The position numbers were made by a program, and so were the translations under genes. The notes beneath the pieces were generated by a model that had not been told where the DNA came from, made no database searches, and saw only the letters and a list, made by a program, of their open reading frames with translations. Of a stretch of DNA of 64,000 bases, positions 1 to 10,700 are shown one piece after another (the stretch's first letter is position 1; each line of letters starts with the position of its first letter). This DNA comes from Chrysogorgia sp. JL179-B06 (taxonomy: Eukaryota > Cnidaria > Anthozoa > Scleralcyonacea > Chrysogorgiidae), in the NCBI GenBank assembly GCA_035772405.1, contig JAYKKM010000041.1, positions 124,001 to 188,000 of the forward strand, read 5' to 3'.

Positions 1-354
1 AGTTTGAGTCTGGATACCCTTGTTAACATCAACCACTAACATCATCAAATCGATTATCTGAGCTCCGCCAATGATCGTCTTGATCAAAGACGCGTGTCCG
101 GGGCAATCGACCAAAGTAAACTGCAAAACGTCGAAGGGTTCTTGCTTCAAGTGTGCAGGCAATGGCACAGCAAACGAAGAGAAGCCTAAATCTAGAGTAA
201 TCCCTCTTTCACGACTTTGTGGATTCTTGTCAAAAGATGCAGTCGATGCAGTAGTGCTTAAGGCCTTGGATAGAGATGTTTTTCCGCTGTCAATGTGACC
301 AAGAACACCAACATTAAAGTTTAAAATTCTAGACTTGCCCTCTGCGGACGCCAT
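1..354 (-). CDS. EEFSEC: Selenocysteine-specific elongation factor eEFSec, first coding exon (partial)
   Basis: Read on the minus strand from ATG at 354-352, 118 codons stay open to the window edge. The protein shows the translational GTPase signature of the SelB/eEFSec family: G1 loop GHIDSGKT (residues 19-26), the switch I RGIT motif (50-53) and G3 DCPGH (83-87), with the family-typical stretch ALSTTASTASFDK after G1. eEFSec delivers Sec-tRNA to UGA codons together with SECIS-binding factors in the cytoplasm, so the organism should make selenoproteins. The start fits a good context (A at -3, G at +4) and the N-terminus begins just before the G domain, as in animal orthologues. The remainder of the gene lies to the left of the window. 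Identification is by recalled family sequence. Confidence 0.95.
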   Translation of the reverse strand, partial: MASAEGKSRILNFNVGVLGHIDSGKTSLSKALSTTASTASFDKNPQSRERGITLDLGFSSFAVPLPAHLKQEPFDVLQFTLVDCPGHASLIKTIIGGAQIIDLMMLVVDVNKGIQTQT

Positions 355-438
355 ATTGTGGCTGCATAAATTAGAGGGAGCGCGTAAAAGACTGGGTGAG
401 AAGTTAAAAATTCTATGAATTTGACGTGAGGGTCGAGG

Positions 439-570
439 GTTTGTCCGCTTTTACCCATAATTCTTGCGGCCATAACAAAAGAAATAGCTCATTTGCAATC
501 ATTTGTGAGTCAAATTTGGTTTGTTTGTCCGCTTTTTGAGCTATTAATAGCAGCCAGACTCTACGCTATT
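439..570 (+). repeat. 132-bp dispersed repeat, copy 1 (GTTTGTCCGC...CTACGCTATT)
   Basis: A 132-bp block near-identical to 34714-34844 and 46744-46876, all in the same orientation. Internally it has an inverted pair, AATAGCTCA near 487 and TGAGCTATT near 539, and two GTTTGTCCGC direct repeats at its start and middle. No coding capacity. It sits about 90 bp upstream of the EEFSEC start. The next 40 bp carry TTAGGG-like units (576-606). Confidence 0.8.
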
Positions 571-605
571 GTAGGGATATTTAGGGTTAGGGTTTTTTAG
601 GGTTA

Positions 606-1730
606 TTTTCAAATGTTGTTGCCATAGTGATTTTTAGCCTATGGGGTCCAAAACCTGCCCCAATCGGTTAGAATATATGTCAGGGCTTAGGGTACTCCCA
701 TCAAAGATGAAAAAACACTCAATTTGTAAGGAAACATTTATTCGAGAAACTACAGAAGTTTTCTAATATCTAATAGACAATTTTGAAAATCCTCCTAATA
801 TATAATCAGCAACATATAAATGTTCATCTTATAAAATCGCAAAGTGCATACGATTAAAGGAATGCCATGATTATTCAATTGAACTGGGAGAACCAGAGAT
901 CAAAATATCCCAGAACTCTCGAGTGTGAGAGGCGCGCCACTCGAATGGTCAGAGCCTGGGAACGAGAATATGTTGAATCTTGGGGGGTTTTCCCCAACTT
1001 TAGCAGAAAAAGACATCAAGATGAAAATTTAGCTGATGATAATATTAAGTAATTTTTATCAGAAAGTGCCAAAGATTATAAACAGAATCAAATATCTAAA
1101 AAGGTTGGTGTGCTGCCGAAATAGCGTGTAAGTAGTCTAACACATTTCGAGCGAATGCCCTTCGTCAGAGTGAAACGATTATAAATACGTGAGAAACCCA
1201 AACACGAGATAAAAAAGCAGGAAATATTCTTGATAAACGCGTTTAAAAACCAAAGTAGAGAAGCTTCGCGAAACGCAAAAGTTCAAACCCCGGATATCGA
1301 AAGCCCAGTGGCTTCAAAACGTTAGGGTCTCTCGTGCCAATTGAATAACCAAAGCAATAAATAAATTTATTAATTTTTGTCACAGGTTGTTCAAAGCCTG
1401 GATAACAATATCCGGTGAATAAATCTTATCTAACGTATAAATTCACCATCAAAACTATAGGATAGATACAATTTATTCACCGGAAAGCGCAATCCACCAG
1501 ATAGTTATACTTATCTACACTTGGTACAACCGTACCCTGTTATACATATACTTAATGAGCTTAGCTCTGATCATGAACTATTAGTTTAAAGTCGATATAA
1601 ATTCGACAGAACAGTATGGTGCCCAAATTCACACATAACTTTATGATACAAATTTACTTTGTACAATTTTGACGTCTAATAAATACGATAAATTTACACC
1701 ATTCGAAAGAACTTGTTCTATTTTAGCAGC
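606..1730. other. Non-coding interval upstream of EEFSEC
   Basis: I see no gene here that I recognise. A 61-codon ORF at 867-1052 (+) has no visible family motif and no splice partner. Around 1130-1180 is a sequence reading, on the minus strand, CTCTGACGAAGGGCA...TCGCTCGAAA, a form often found at the ends of Penelope/DIRS-type retroelements. At 1390-1500 there is a short inverted pair around ATTCACCGG/CCGGTGAAT. Confidence 0.5.
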
Positions 1731-1953
1731 GTTCATAAAGGTCACTCAGCGGTCATAAAGGCCCCTCATTGGTCATAAAGGCCCCTCAGCGTTCATAAAG
1801 TCCCCTCAGCGTTCATAAAGGTTCCTCAGCGTTCACAAGGGTCCCTCAGCGTTCACAAGGTTCCCTCAGCGTTCACAAGGGTCCCTCGGCGTTCACAAGG
1901 GTCCCTCAGCGTTCAGAAGGGTCCATCGGAGTTCATAAAGGTCCCTCAATGTT
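1731..1953 (+). repeat. 20-bp minisatellite (GTTCACAAGGGTCCCTCAGC)
   Basis: About eleven imperfect head-to-tail copies of a 20-bp unit. Variants CATAAAG/CACAAGG and CCCTC/TTCCTC/CCATC show copy-to-copy divergence. No open frame of interest. Confidence 0.85.
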
Positions 1954-2132
1954 ACACTGTGCAACGCTGCAAAAACCCGTTCAACATTGCCACGATCTTT
2001 GCGAAAAAAAGTACTTGGTTCTACTTCGTGCAACGCTTGTTGCAAGAAAAGTTAAGCTGCAAAGTGTTAAGGATTTAAGTCCCAGGATCAACATACAAAT
2101 TCTCCTTATTGTTCTCCAAACATTACCTTAGG

Positions 2133-2290
2133 TACTAGTTGGGAGAAGTTGTTTTAAAAACATGTCAGTTTATCTTTGGTGATCATTTCCTTTATTCTCA
2201 TTACTTCTATACTTGGTTAACCATTGATATTATTAGGAGAAGTTGGATGTCGATCACTCCTGGGGCATAATGGTTAAGCTACATTTACAT
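2133..2290 (+). repeat. Dispersed repeat fragment (GGGAGAAGTTG...GATCACTCCTGGGGC)
   Basis: This stretch matches, in reverse orientation, 46215-46290: both contain the string GATCATTTCCTTTATTCTCA next to GGGAGAAGTTG. It ends with a GATCACTCCTGGG-type motif also seen in reverse near 46150. It is non-coding, probably the 3' tail of a non-autonomous element. Confidence 0.55.
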
Positions 2291-2439
2291 ACTACGATTG
2301 ATCGGGTCGATTTTGTACCTGGACTATCATGAGTAAAACATCTACAGTAAAATCAAGGATTATTTTTAAGATACTGTTAATTACTTTAATAATAATAATA
2401 ATAATAATTGACGTATTAGGAGCATTATACAATAGTCTC

Positions 2440-2694
2440 AATGCTCTTACAACAATATATTTTTTACATGACCAAGCACTTATTTATATCAGTGATTTAC
2501 TGACTCAATATAAACCTACTTACACTTTAAGATCATCTAACAGAAATATGCAATTTGTAACAAAAACGAAGACTCATGGAGAAAGACCATTCTCGGTTGC
2601 CGAGCAAATTAGAATAACTGACTGTTTAAATAGTTTTAAAGGGATATGGCAATATAAATTAACTTTGTCTCATTTGAAAGAACTCGTGAAATAG
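2440..2694 (+). mobile_element. Non-LTR retrotransposon (LINE) reverse-transcriptase 3' end relic
   Basis: The plus-strand frame 2329-2694 contains YNSLNALTTIYF, then LLTQYKPTYTLRSSNR, then THGERPFSVAEQ. That series is typical of the C-terminus of animal LINE reverse transcriptases (LLTPYKP..LRSS....GERAFS.AAP.LWN.LP). After GERPFSVA the expected WNSLP block is lost, and the frame runs into the arm of an inverted-repeat element. The relic is clearly dead: it is truncated and lacks the polymerase core. An (AAT)n run at 2388-2408 precedes it. Confidence 0.75.
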
Positions 2695-3170
2695 TATAAC
2701 AAGACCTTTTACAAATTTCCCTTATCTTATTTGGTTTTCGAAATAATTTGACGAAAGACAGCGTACTGTCCGCCATCTTGGAATTATTTTCGATATGCAT
2801 GTGACGTCATAAGTAGGGAAAAGTGAAATTTTTATCTTGCCAACCTAATTACGACATTATGAGCCAGAAACTCGATTATGTTGCACTATTTCCATTTTCA
2901 ATTGGCCCACGACATTTTCAAAAGCCTTCCGCGGAAATTCGGTCACCTATGGAGTAGTTTCATCAGGTTTACCCTGCTTGTGACGTCACCAATTTCCTAG
3001 TTAATTAGGTCAAATATTACAACAAGATGGCGGATTGTAGACTGTCTTTTGTCATAATTATGTGAAATATTTCAAAAACCAAGAAAGATACAGAAAAATT
3101 GTAAAAGGTCTTCTTATACCATTTTACGAGTTCTTTCAAATGAGACAAAGTTAATTTATATTGCCATATA
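2646..3170. mobile_element. Long-TIR foldback element (MITE-like)
   Basis: The left arm starting TATGGCAATATAAATTAACT at 2646 is the reverse complement of the right arm ending near 3170, with about 75 bp of clear arm match (TTTGTCTCATTTGAAAGAACTCG / CGAGTTCTTTCAAATGAGACAAA). The interior holds two opposed GCCATCTTG motifs and TGACGTCA boxes. Beyond the arms, 3172-3228 is an inverted copy of 2385-2450, so the palindrome extends outward and the LINE relic sits within its left arm. A related fragment lies at 5275-5410. Confidence 0.75.
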
Positions 3171-3324
3171 GAACATTGAGACTATATTGTATAATGCTTC
3201 TAAAACATCTTTATTATTATTATATCATGGCTACCTCGAAATCCTTTGTTTCACGAGGGACGATTAATCTCTAAATAACCCGACCACCCTGCATAAAACA
3301 TTAGGTACGATTAAGCCCGGTTTC

Positions 3325-3427
3325 CATATGATCGCAATGATCGCAGAAATAAATATGGAAACCATAAACCTGGCGATCATTGCGATCGCGGAGATAGAAA
3401 AATTTCTATCTCTGCGATCGAGACGTT
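3325..3427. repeat. Palindromic GCGATC-rich repeat
   Basis: Repeated TGATCGCAATGATCGCAG and its complement flank a central spacer, and the 3395-3420 part folds as TCTATCTC...GATAGAAA. It is AT/GATC-rich and non-coding, flanked on both sides by the phrase AAGCCCGGTTTC / AAGCCCGATTTC, which looks like element ends. Confidence 0.6.
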
Positions 3428-3450
3428 TTAAGCCCGATTTCTATGCAACC

Positions 3451-3763
3451 CAGTCTCCACCTGGTTAATGCAGACAGTCTACATTGGTAACGTGTAGCTG
3501 TGAATGTACGATGTCTACATTAACAAATAATCCTAACCCCCGGGATTTCTTGCTATCCCCACCACATCCACTCCCTTACTTGGGTTGCTAGATTAATAGA
3601 CTAGTGAGAGAGACTAAGCATGTGGGATTACAAATTGACTGTTAAACGCATGCGCTAACTATCGTTATTTTAGCGCGAGTTGAGTTAATGTAGACAATAG
3701 ACATCATACATTAACAGCTACACGTTACCAATGTAGACTGTCTACATTGACTAGGTGGAGACT
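3451..3763. mobile_element. TIR element (AGTCTCCACCT...AGGTGGAGACT), MITE
   Basis: Terminal inverted repeats of about 75 bp, with the AGTCTCCACCT terminus on the left and AGGTGGAGACT on the right. The arms share ACAGTCTACATTGGTAACGTGTAGCTG and its complement with few mismatches. The 313-bp element carries no ORF. I see no convincing target duplication. Confidence 0.8.
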
Positions 3764-3780
3764 AGCTTAAGTAACTAATT

Positions 3781-3904
3781 CTAGCTCAGTGGCCAGAGCA
3801 CTGCACTAGCATCGCGGGTTCAATTCCAGCCGGAAGGCCTTGAAGTTGCATTTTTCGCAACTGGTCCCGGTTTGGTCTTAAAATGTATGTATTCCAACAC
3901 TCGA
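3781..3904 (+). mobile_element. tRNA-derived SINE, family B, copy 1
   Basis: The head carries an RNA polymerase III A-box-like AGCTCAGTGGCCAGAGCA and B-box GGGTTCAATTCC at tRNA spacing. It is followed by a body (GGAAGGCCTTGAAGTTGCATTTTTCGCAACT...CCCGGTTTGGTCTTAAAATGTAT) shared with 44068-44309. The head lacks tRNA acceptor pairing, so it is a SINE rather than a tRNA gene. Confidence 0.85.
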
Positions 3905-4124
3905 AATTTTCCTTCACCATAAATTCTTTCAACATTTAGTTTGATCGAGTGAAATGCCAAATATTACCTAATCTTACCTAATGTTTATGCAAAAGACCTG
4001 TTTTATTTTACTCAAATTGCACTACCAGTACCAAACACGCTACTCATCCAGCTTATATATATGCTAAACTACTCTAAAACATTTCAATAGAATAACTAAC
4101 AAGACATGAAGTGAACCATTATCG

Positions 4125-4640
4125 AATTCCCAATAATAACAATAGCAACTCATTTGAACTTGTTGAATCGGCTAAAAGCGTCCCTATTGTCTCGGTAGCC
4201 ATAATATTACAAAGTGAAGCATGGCATTACGGTTGATTAGTGATTAAATGTCCCTCAAGCCTCGGGAGGTTTAGTAAAAGTCCCTCGGGCTTCGGGTTTT
4301 CTCCCTTTAATCACTAATCAACCTCAATGCCATGCTATTACTTATATTATTACACGATTGAATCGGTTTTCTTTGATGTACCGCGGGCTTTATCTAGCAT
4401 AAAGACCATGAATACTAATTAGATAAGAAATGAAGGAAAAGCTGCGGGAAATATTTGTCCAAGGTGGATAAAATGGACAAAATTTTGTTGGAAAACCTCC
4501 TCACTCGTGAAATAAGTCAGATAAAGCCCTCGAACGTCGATTTATGCTATATAAAGCCCTCGCAGCGTCCTTGGGTCTTTATATAGCATAAAGCCCTCCT
4601 TCTCCGGCTTTATCTCTTACATAACATGCACCATAATATG
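4125..4640. repeat. Cluster of short palindromic repeats downstream of MTMR3/4
   Basis: Two fold-back units. One is at about 4205-4345 (GGCATTACGGTTGATTAGTGATTAAATGTCCCTC against its complement). The other is at about 4375-4640, with repeated CTTTATCTAGCATAAAG / TTTATATAGCATAAAGCCCTC phrases. No coding capacity. They lie just beyond the stop of the MTMR gene, in its 3' UTR or downstream. Confidence 0.55.
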
Positions 4641-4709
4641 AGCCCAATTAATCGTAGTTTGTAAACATAGCTTAAGACCGGTAAATAATGTTATACTCAA
4701 TTCTGGTTT

Positions 4710-7700
4710 TCACGAAGCAGCCGCCATGATATCCTGTAGTGTTGGAACAGGAAGCAATTGTTGATAACAAGACTTGCAAACTCTAACAGGATCGTAATGT
4801 TGTTCACAGGGGACAGGAGTCATGTTATTACAACAAGAACTGCAAAATACTTTGCCACAACACCTAAAAATAAAACCACCACATCAATAAATCAAACTAG
4901 GGAAAAAATATTTTAAAAGATGCACTTGCTAGACAGCGGCATTGCGAACACACTTCAACCAGCTGTTGTGGTCTAGTGGTTACCACACATGTTTATGAGC
5001 TGGGAGACACAGATTCAAATCCTGGGTCGGAACACTGTTGGTCTTAAAAATAATTGAGGAGAAAGTGTTGTCTTTGCAATAACACCAGCAAATGGTAAGA
5101 CTTTCGGGTCTTCTTTTGGATAACGATCTTAAATCGTAGGCCCTCGGAACCCCTATCAATTGGGCTTCTAGCCTGTTGGGGTATTCCGTTCACTTAAAAG
5201 AGTGGTAAATCTAATAAACTAAACTAAACCAAACTAAACTAAACTACTCTTGTACAAAACAACAGCACTAATTTTGACAATCTTGTCATCCGCCATCTTG
5301 TAGTAATTCTGAAAGTTGGTGACGTCACAACATGGGTAAACCTGATGAAACTACCTGTGGGTAGCCGAGTTTCCGCGGAATGCTTTTTAAAAATGGTGCG
5401 ATTCGATTGAAAAAGGAAGACATTCACAAAAATAGGATGCGCCTACGTTTGGGATCGAGTTTGTATGATATTACCTGCAATGATGTTTTCGGTTTGTTAA
5501 AGTGAAGCTCGTGTCACAGCTACAACATCTAACGGCGAGGTGGTCTGGTAACCACAATGTTGGCCTTACGTCATTATCTTCGACATGCTCCCAACTACCA
5601 CAAGTGTCTGTTGTCGCATTGCTGGATAAGGACTTTGGGCCGTCGAAGTTTGAATCTGCTGCTGAAAGCTGGAAAAAGAAAGGAAGAAAGAGATGAATGG
5701 TGGATAAAGGGAAGGAAGGATCAGAAAGGAGGAAAGAAAGGAGAGAAAAGAAAGGAGGGAAAAGAAAGGAAGGGAAAAGGAAAGGAAAGGATGGGATGGT
5801 AGCACTGCATAACAACAACAACTGTAAATTAGATGTGTGAAGTTGATCGTCCAGGTTGTTGTAGTCTTGAGAAAGACTATTGTTGGTGCAGTTTACAAGA
5901 TCAAATGCGCCGACTGCCAGGACACTTATATTGGTGAAACTGGCAGAAACCTAACCTGAACACAAACGAGCTACTAGAAACGGGGACAGGACTAATCACA
6001 TAGCTGAACACCACGTACAAACAAAACACGATATTGACTGGGACTCGGCTGAATGTATCGCCTTTAACACAAACTACAAACAGCGACTTACATTAGAAAG
6101 TTGGTATACCAACTTGGAACATAAACCACTTAACAGATCACAACAATTACCGACACCATACAAAAAGACTTCTTCACACGCACCAACAAACCATAGACCT
6201 ACCGACAAACAATACACCCACGCTCAACGCTCAACGCATGACGCAACACCCACTCACATTGATTATGACACAAACAAACGATGACGTAATGAACCAGACG
6301 TATATATAGGCAAACCTGACAAACACGCATTACTTGACTCTGAAGATGACCACCACTGAGGCCGTCGAAACGTCAGTCACCAACAATAGTCTTTTTCAAG
6401 ACTACAACAACCTGGACAATCAACTTCACACATCTAATGATACTCCAGGTTCGAACCATTTACTTTAACAACTGTGAACTCACCATTTCCTGCCTACTAT
6501 CTAACCTAGACCGAGTTTCACATAAACAACCTTGTGCCTGTAGTTGTGTATTTAATTCGTCTATTTGTCCGCGGTAATTCCTCTCAAGCTCCAGAAGTCT
6601 CGTTTGCACGGGATCTGCTACAATCGTTAGGCCATCTACATGAAGAAGTTTCTTGATCCTATTGCAAGGTAAGTCATCAGATAAATCACTAAAGCATTCG
6701 CTATCTTTCACAGTTGCGCCATCGCTAGCGTCATCATCAATGAAATATTTATTTGCACGAGAGCTCGAAGTCTTTTGTATTTCCAAGTCGGCGCCATTAA
6801 TAAGATTATCGCAGTCGCCATTGTATGATTTTAAGCGCGCATCGACGGTCTCAGATTCACAATTCGGAGTTTCTTTCGTAGAACTATCAGGTTGTTTGTC
6901 TTTGTTATTCTCGGACATGTTCTTACAGCAGACAGGATCTTCTAGGACGGTATGGGAACTATTAGAACAGCCAGGATCGTCTGGGAATGGATGAGAACTC
7001 TTAGAACAGCCAGGATCTTTTGCGAAGGGATGAGAACTCTTAGAACAGAGAGGATCTTCAGTGACGGTATGGGAACTCTTGGAACAGACAGGATCTTCTA
7101 CGAAGGGATGAGAACACTTAGAACAGACAGGATATTCAACGACGGTATGGGAACTCTTAGAACAGACAGTCTCTTCTGCGAAGGGATGAGAACACTTAGA
7201 ACATACAGGATCTTCTGCGACGGTATGGGAACTCTTAGAACAGACAGGCTCTTCTGCGAAGGGATGAGAACACTTAGAACATACAGGATCTTCTGCGACG
7301 GTATGGGAACTCTTAGGACAGCCAGGATCTTCTGCGAAGGGATGAGAACACTTAGAACAGACAGGATCTTCTGCGAAGGGATGAGAACACTTAGAACAGA
7401 CAGGATCTTCAACGACGGTATGGGAACTCTTAGAACAGACAGGCTCTTCTGCGAAGGGATGAGAACACTTAGAACATACAGGATCGTCTGCGACGGTATG
7501 GGAACTCTTAGGACAGCCAGGATCTTCTGCGAAGGGATGAGAACACTTAGAACAGACAGGATCTTCTGCGAAGGGATGAGAACACTTAGAACATACAGGA
7601 TCGTCTGCGACGGTATGAGAACTCTTAGGACAGCCAGGATCTTCTGCAAAGGTATGAGAACTCATAGAACAGACAGGATCCTCTACGACGGTATGGGAAC

Positions 7701-10700
7701 TACTTGTAAGGCTATCATTCAGTTCACCATTATCTAAGTCCTTCTCCTCGTATCCCACAAAGACATCGTCATTAGTTTTGTATGTTTCGTGACACACCTT
7801 CGAGTCTTTATCACAAAGAGGATCGGAGTTCTTCGAAACTCCGTTCAAGATTAACCCCGCCTTTCCTGAAAATTTACTCCCCTCGGAGGAAGACTTACAG
7901 GGACGGGATTTCGCGAAATAAAGATCAGGGTTGGTGTCATCCCTGAAACTGCGCTCATCGGCGCCCGAAATCAGGTTCTTGACGTCACCGTCAGAGTTTC
8001 GCCGCATAGTGGCGGGACGAAAATCTCGCGGATTATGCGCATGCTCTGTTGATAGATCTTGCTGACCGGAGAGTCCGGTATCGGAGGCGTTGGTGGATGA
8101 CATGTCGAAAAAGGTGACAGGGCTAGTCAGGTAAAGTGAAGACCAGAGTAGAAGATTACGAACTTGATATTCTGGATATAAAACCTGGAAAAGGAATTGG
8201 GAAAACGATTTTCAAATTATTCACGTCTAAAATATAACTTCTGCCGACTGAAACTCGTCACACACCCCCCAGTAGCTCCGGGCCTGAGCGTTGTATCCGA
8301 TAATCTTACCTTTCTGCTTTCGGTGTTGTACAGGAAATTTCTAAAATTTCTACACTGTGAATCTAACAAAGACCACACTGAACATGTCCTTCGTTTTACG
8401 TTCGCTTCTAATCTTTCTTGCTCGCTGTTACACAGGAATGTCCCAAAGAGACAAGAATACGTGTGATGAGCCAGTTTGACCTAAAAACGACAAGGCGTGA
8501 CTCTAAGATAAAGTAGATGAAGATCAAATAAAATAAAGATAATGTCAAAATTTCAGCATTCAAGTGAATGAAGTTAAGAAGATATGGCTAGTTGAAGTTA
8601 GAGAGTTTGTTCAATTTCGACGCCATATTTGTTTCTCGAATACGACGTCACTGAGTGATTCTATCTCGTATTATGCCTAAGAAGCTCCTCTACTTTCCTG
8701 CATGAGGAACTAAATAGTTTATTTCGACTAATTTTCGTCCAGAGAGCATTCACAACAGCTATCACTATGTGATCGCCATCAAAACAACTCCACTGTCGAT
8801 AAAGAATCACTCAATGTCGTCGTATTTTCAAAACAAATATGGCGTCAACATCCTCAAATTTTCAACTTCAACTAGCGTAAAGATAGAGAAAAGTTAAGGA
8901 AGGAAGGAAGGTAGTGAAAAGGGAAGGAAGGTAGTGAAAAGGGAAGGAAGGAAGAGAAAATGGAAGGAAGGAAGAGAAAAAGAAGGAAGAGAAAAGGAAG
9001 GAAGGAGGGAAGGAAGGAGGGAAGGAAGGAGGGAGGGAAGGAAGAAGGGAAGGAAGAAAGGAAGGAAGGAAGGAAGGAAGGGAAGGAAGGAAGGAAGGAA
9101 GGAAGGAAGGAAGGAAAGAAAGAAGGAAAGAAGGAAAGAAGGAAGGAAGGAAGGAAAGGAAGAAAGGAAGGAAGGAAGGAAGGAAGGAAGGAAGGAAGGA
9201 AGGAAGGAAGGAAGGAAGGAAAGAAAGAAAGAAAGAAAGAAAGAAAGAGGGAGGCAGGGAAGGAAGGAAGGAGGGAAGGGAGGAGGGAAGGAAGGGAAAA
9301 GGAAGGAAGAGAAAAGGTAAAGAAGGAAGAGAAAGAAGAGGTAGAAATGCTAACAACACGAGAACGAAATAAAGTTAATTTGGACTCACTAAGAACGTTT
9401 CATTGAATTCAAACGCGCAAGGAAACTGACGAAGCAGCTGATGAACACAGTCGAGCCACTGAAGAAACACAGGGCAGCGTTCATTTAAGTCATCTCCATG
9501 ACAACCATGACCACAACGATCGGCAAACTTATGACCAAATGCCAACCACTCGCGTCCAAGAAGCACACGAAACCCCTGAAAGGGAAACATCATTTTCAAA
9601 TAAAAACTATTTTAGCCATCATCATTCCAACCTATCGCACAATGAGTATGAGTAGAGTGGATCACGCAGGATAAGGTTGTCCTATTTATCCGAGCCAGAG
9701 CCAGAGGCCCATGTATTAAAGTACTAGGGTGAGGCGGTTTTTACAAAAAAACGAAAACCGAAAACCGACCGAAAAACCCCGAAAAAACCGAGTGAACCGG
9801 TTTTTTAAAACGCGTTCGAAACTACAGTTAAAAAACATGCATGGCGCTACTCGCGCAAGACTTCAGTTTGAAAAACAATTGTATTAATTGATTATAAACA
9901 TCATGACTACGAAGTACAAAGAAATATGCAATATATAAGAGAAATCCGCTTATCCGTTCGATTAACCTCGAATCGAAGCCCTTCCGTTCTTATATCGGAG
10001 ATCATACCTGGCAAGAAACGTACGCGTCGGTATTTCGAAGACGTTATCAAACTTCAAACAAAATCTCTTCAGTTTTTCCGTGTGTAAACGCAAACACTTG
10101 ATTCTTTTGCAATATGGTTCGATTTTATTGAAATACCGATTTTTCATCGGTTTTTCGGTTTTCCGGTTTTTCTCTAAAAGCAACATCGGTTAAATCGGTT
10201 TTCAAAAAACATCGTTTTTTTCGGTTTATCGAACCGCCTCACCCTATAAAGTACCTGTCTCACGTTTGGGGATTTTATATATCCGTAATATTTGGGTCTT
10301 CCTGAGAAAAATCATAATATATATGTTTACACAAAAAAAAAATAATAAAATAAATAAATAAAATAAATCATAATATATATTATCAGCCGAAAATTTCATC
10401 TTCATGGAGTTTTTCACTGTCAAAATTACCAGGTGTGATGTCACAAGAGGCGTTGTGACATCTTGTGCATCACATCCGATAAGTTTAACAGCAAAAAAGT
10501 CCATGAAGATGAAATTTTCGGCTGACAAGATATATTATGATTTGGCTCTGGAAGACCCAAATAGTTTATGTTTATCACTCTTACGTGAACGGAAAACCCA
10601 ACTGATAAGGATTCTGAGGACCTACGATTTAAGGTCGTTTTGCGAGAAGACCCGAAAAAGTCTTACCGTTTGCTGGTGTTGTTGCAAAGGCAGCACTTTC

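Noticed and set aside
867..1052. 61-aa plus ORF with charged, non-repetitive composition
   Set aside because: No recognisable family, no neighbouring exon in phase, and close to chance length.
6952..7737. 261-aa plus-strand and 183-aa minus-strand ORFs
   Set aside because: Shadows of the MTMR3/4 39-bp coding repeat; the period is a multiple of three so every frame stays open.
8868..9406. Overlapping ORFs of 128-163 aa on both strands
   Set aside because: Pure translation of the GGAA tract; composition is Gly/Arg/Lys/Glu or Ser/Leu/Phe only.
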